A stretch of DNA of 53,505 bases, taken from contig JAFGLZ010000018.1 in assembly GCA_016927755.1 (NCBI GenBank), positions 1 to 53,505 of the forward strand. The letters are read 5' to 3'. Positions 53,482 through 53,505 of the stretch are shown piece by piece (position 1 is the first letter of the stretch; each line of letters begins with the position of its first letter). The notes below the pieces were generated by a model that searched no databases, was not told where the DNA came from, and saw nothing but the letters and a program-made list of their open reading frames with translations. This stretch comes from Phycisphaerae bacterium. Lineage in GTDB: Bacteria > Planctomycetota > Phycisphaerae > UBA1845 > JAFGLZ01. Made by a program: the position numbers and the translations under genes.

Positions 53482-53505
53482 GCAAGCGAGGCGTGTCGGC
53501 GGAAC
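53478..53505 (+). CDS. Start of a further gene (partial)
   Basis: ATG 53478 begins MSKRGVSAE and runs off the window. It overlaps the previous stop by 4 bases. In phage-like gene order a terminase small subunit could stand here, but nine residues do not show it. Confidence 0.35.

Overview
The window is GC-rich bacterial chromosome, most likely from a planctomycete (Planctomycetota). That is an inference from protein-family make-up: an exosortase-linked exopolysaccharide locus, secreted sugar-active proteins, a multihaem cytochrome, ECF sigma/anti-sigma genes, and a heptanucleotide tandem repeat of a kind I associate with this phylum. No rRNA gene is present, so the placement is tentative.

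Region 1 (1-25.6 kb, minus strand) is one unbroken exopolysaccharide operon, read right to left. It starts with a NusG/RfaH-type antiterminator and continues with a pyrophosphorylase-like protein, an FHA-Wzz-tyrosine kinase fusion, an initiating sugar transferase, an EpsI-type exosortase accessory protein, several glycosyltransferases, two deacetylase-fold proteins, a FemAB-like and two BioF2/GNAT-like transferases, a phosphodiesterase-fold protein, two methyltransferases, a Wzx-type flippase, an acetyltransferase, a GT39-type transferase and an O-antigen ligase/polymerase-type protein. Many genes overlap by 1, 4 or 8 bases, so translation is probably coupled. The leader behind the antiterminator gene holds an ops-like octamer and a hairpin. 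A very good sigma-54 promoter faces the other way, into a 750-base stretch with no convincing gene.

Region 2 (26.5-38.1 kb) is chromosomal backbone. It has two secreted sugar-active-type proteins, a multihaem c-type cytochrome, a rhodanese lipoprotein, a PDZ protein with an anti-sigma factor and an ECF sigma factor, then smpB and tmRNA (ssrA).

Region 3 (38.1-53.5 kb) is accessory DNA starting just past tmRNA, a common integration site. It carries a TIR-NTPase-TPR immune-type protein, a Gfo/Idh/MocA oxidoreductase, a large serine recombinase with its HTH and DUF2924 partners, a sigma-like regulator, a PD-(D/E)XK nuclease fused to a RepA-like ATPase, an HNH nuclease, a ParB-domain DNA methyltransferase, an antitoxin with an internally deleted Doc toxin, a Fic protein, a DUF1937 protein and a methyltransferase remnant. 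The TIR and oxidoreductase genes look less GC-rich than the rest. Similar palindromic modules in opposite orientation and with conserved spacing lie at 38.4 and 46.5 kb and bracket the TIR-to-recombinase segment. The right end runs into what looks like a phage-type gene chain cut by the window edge.
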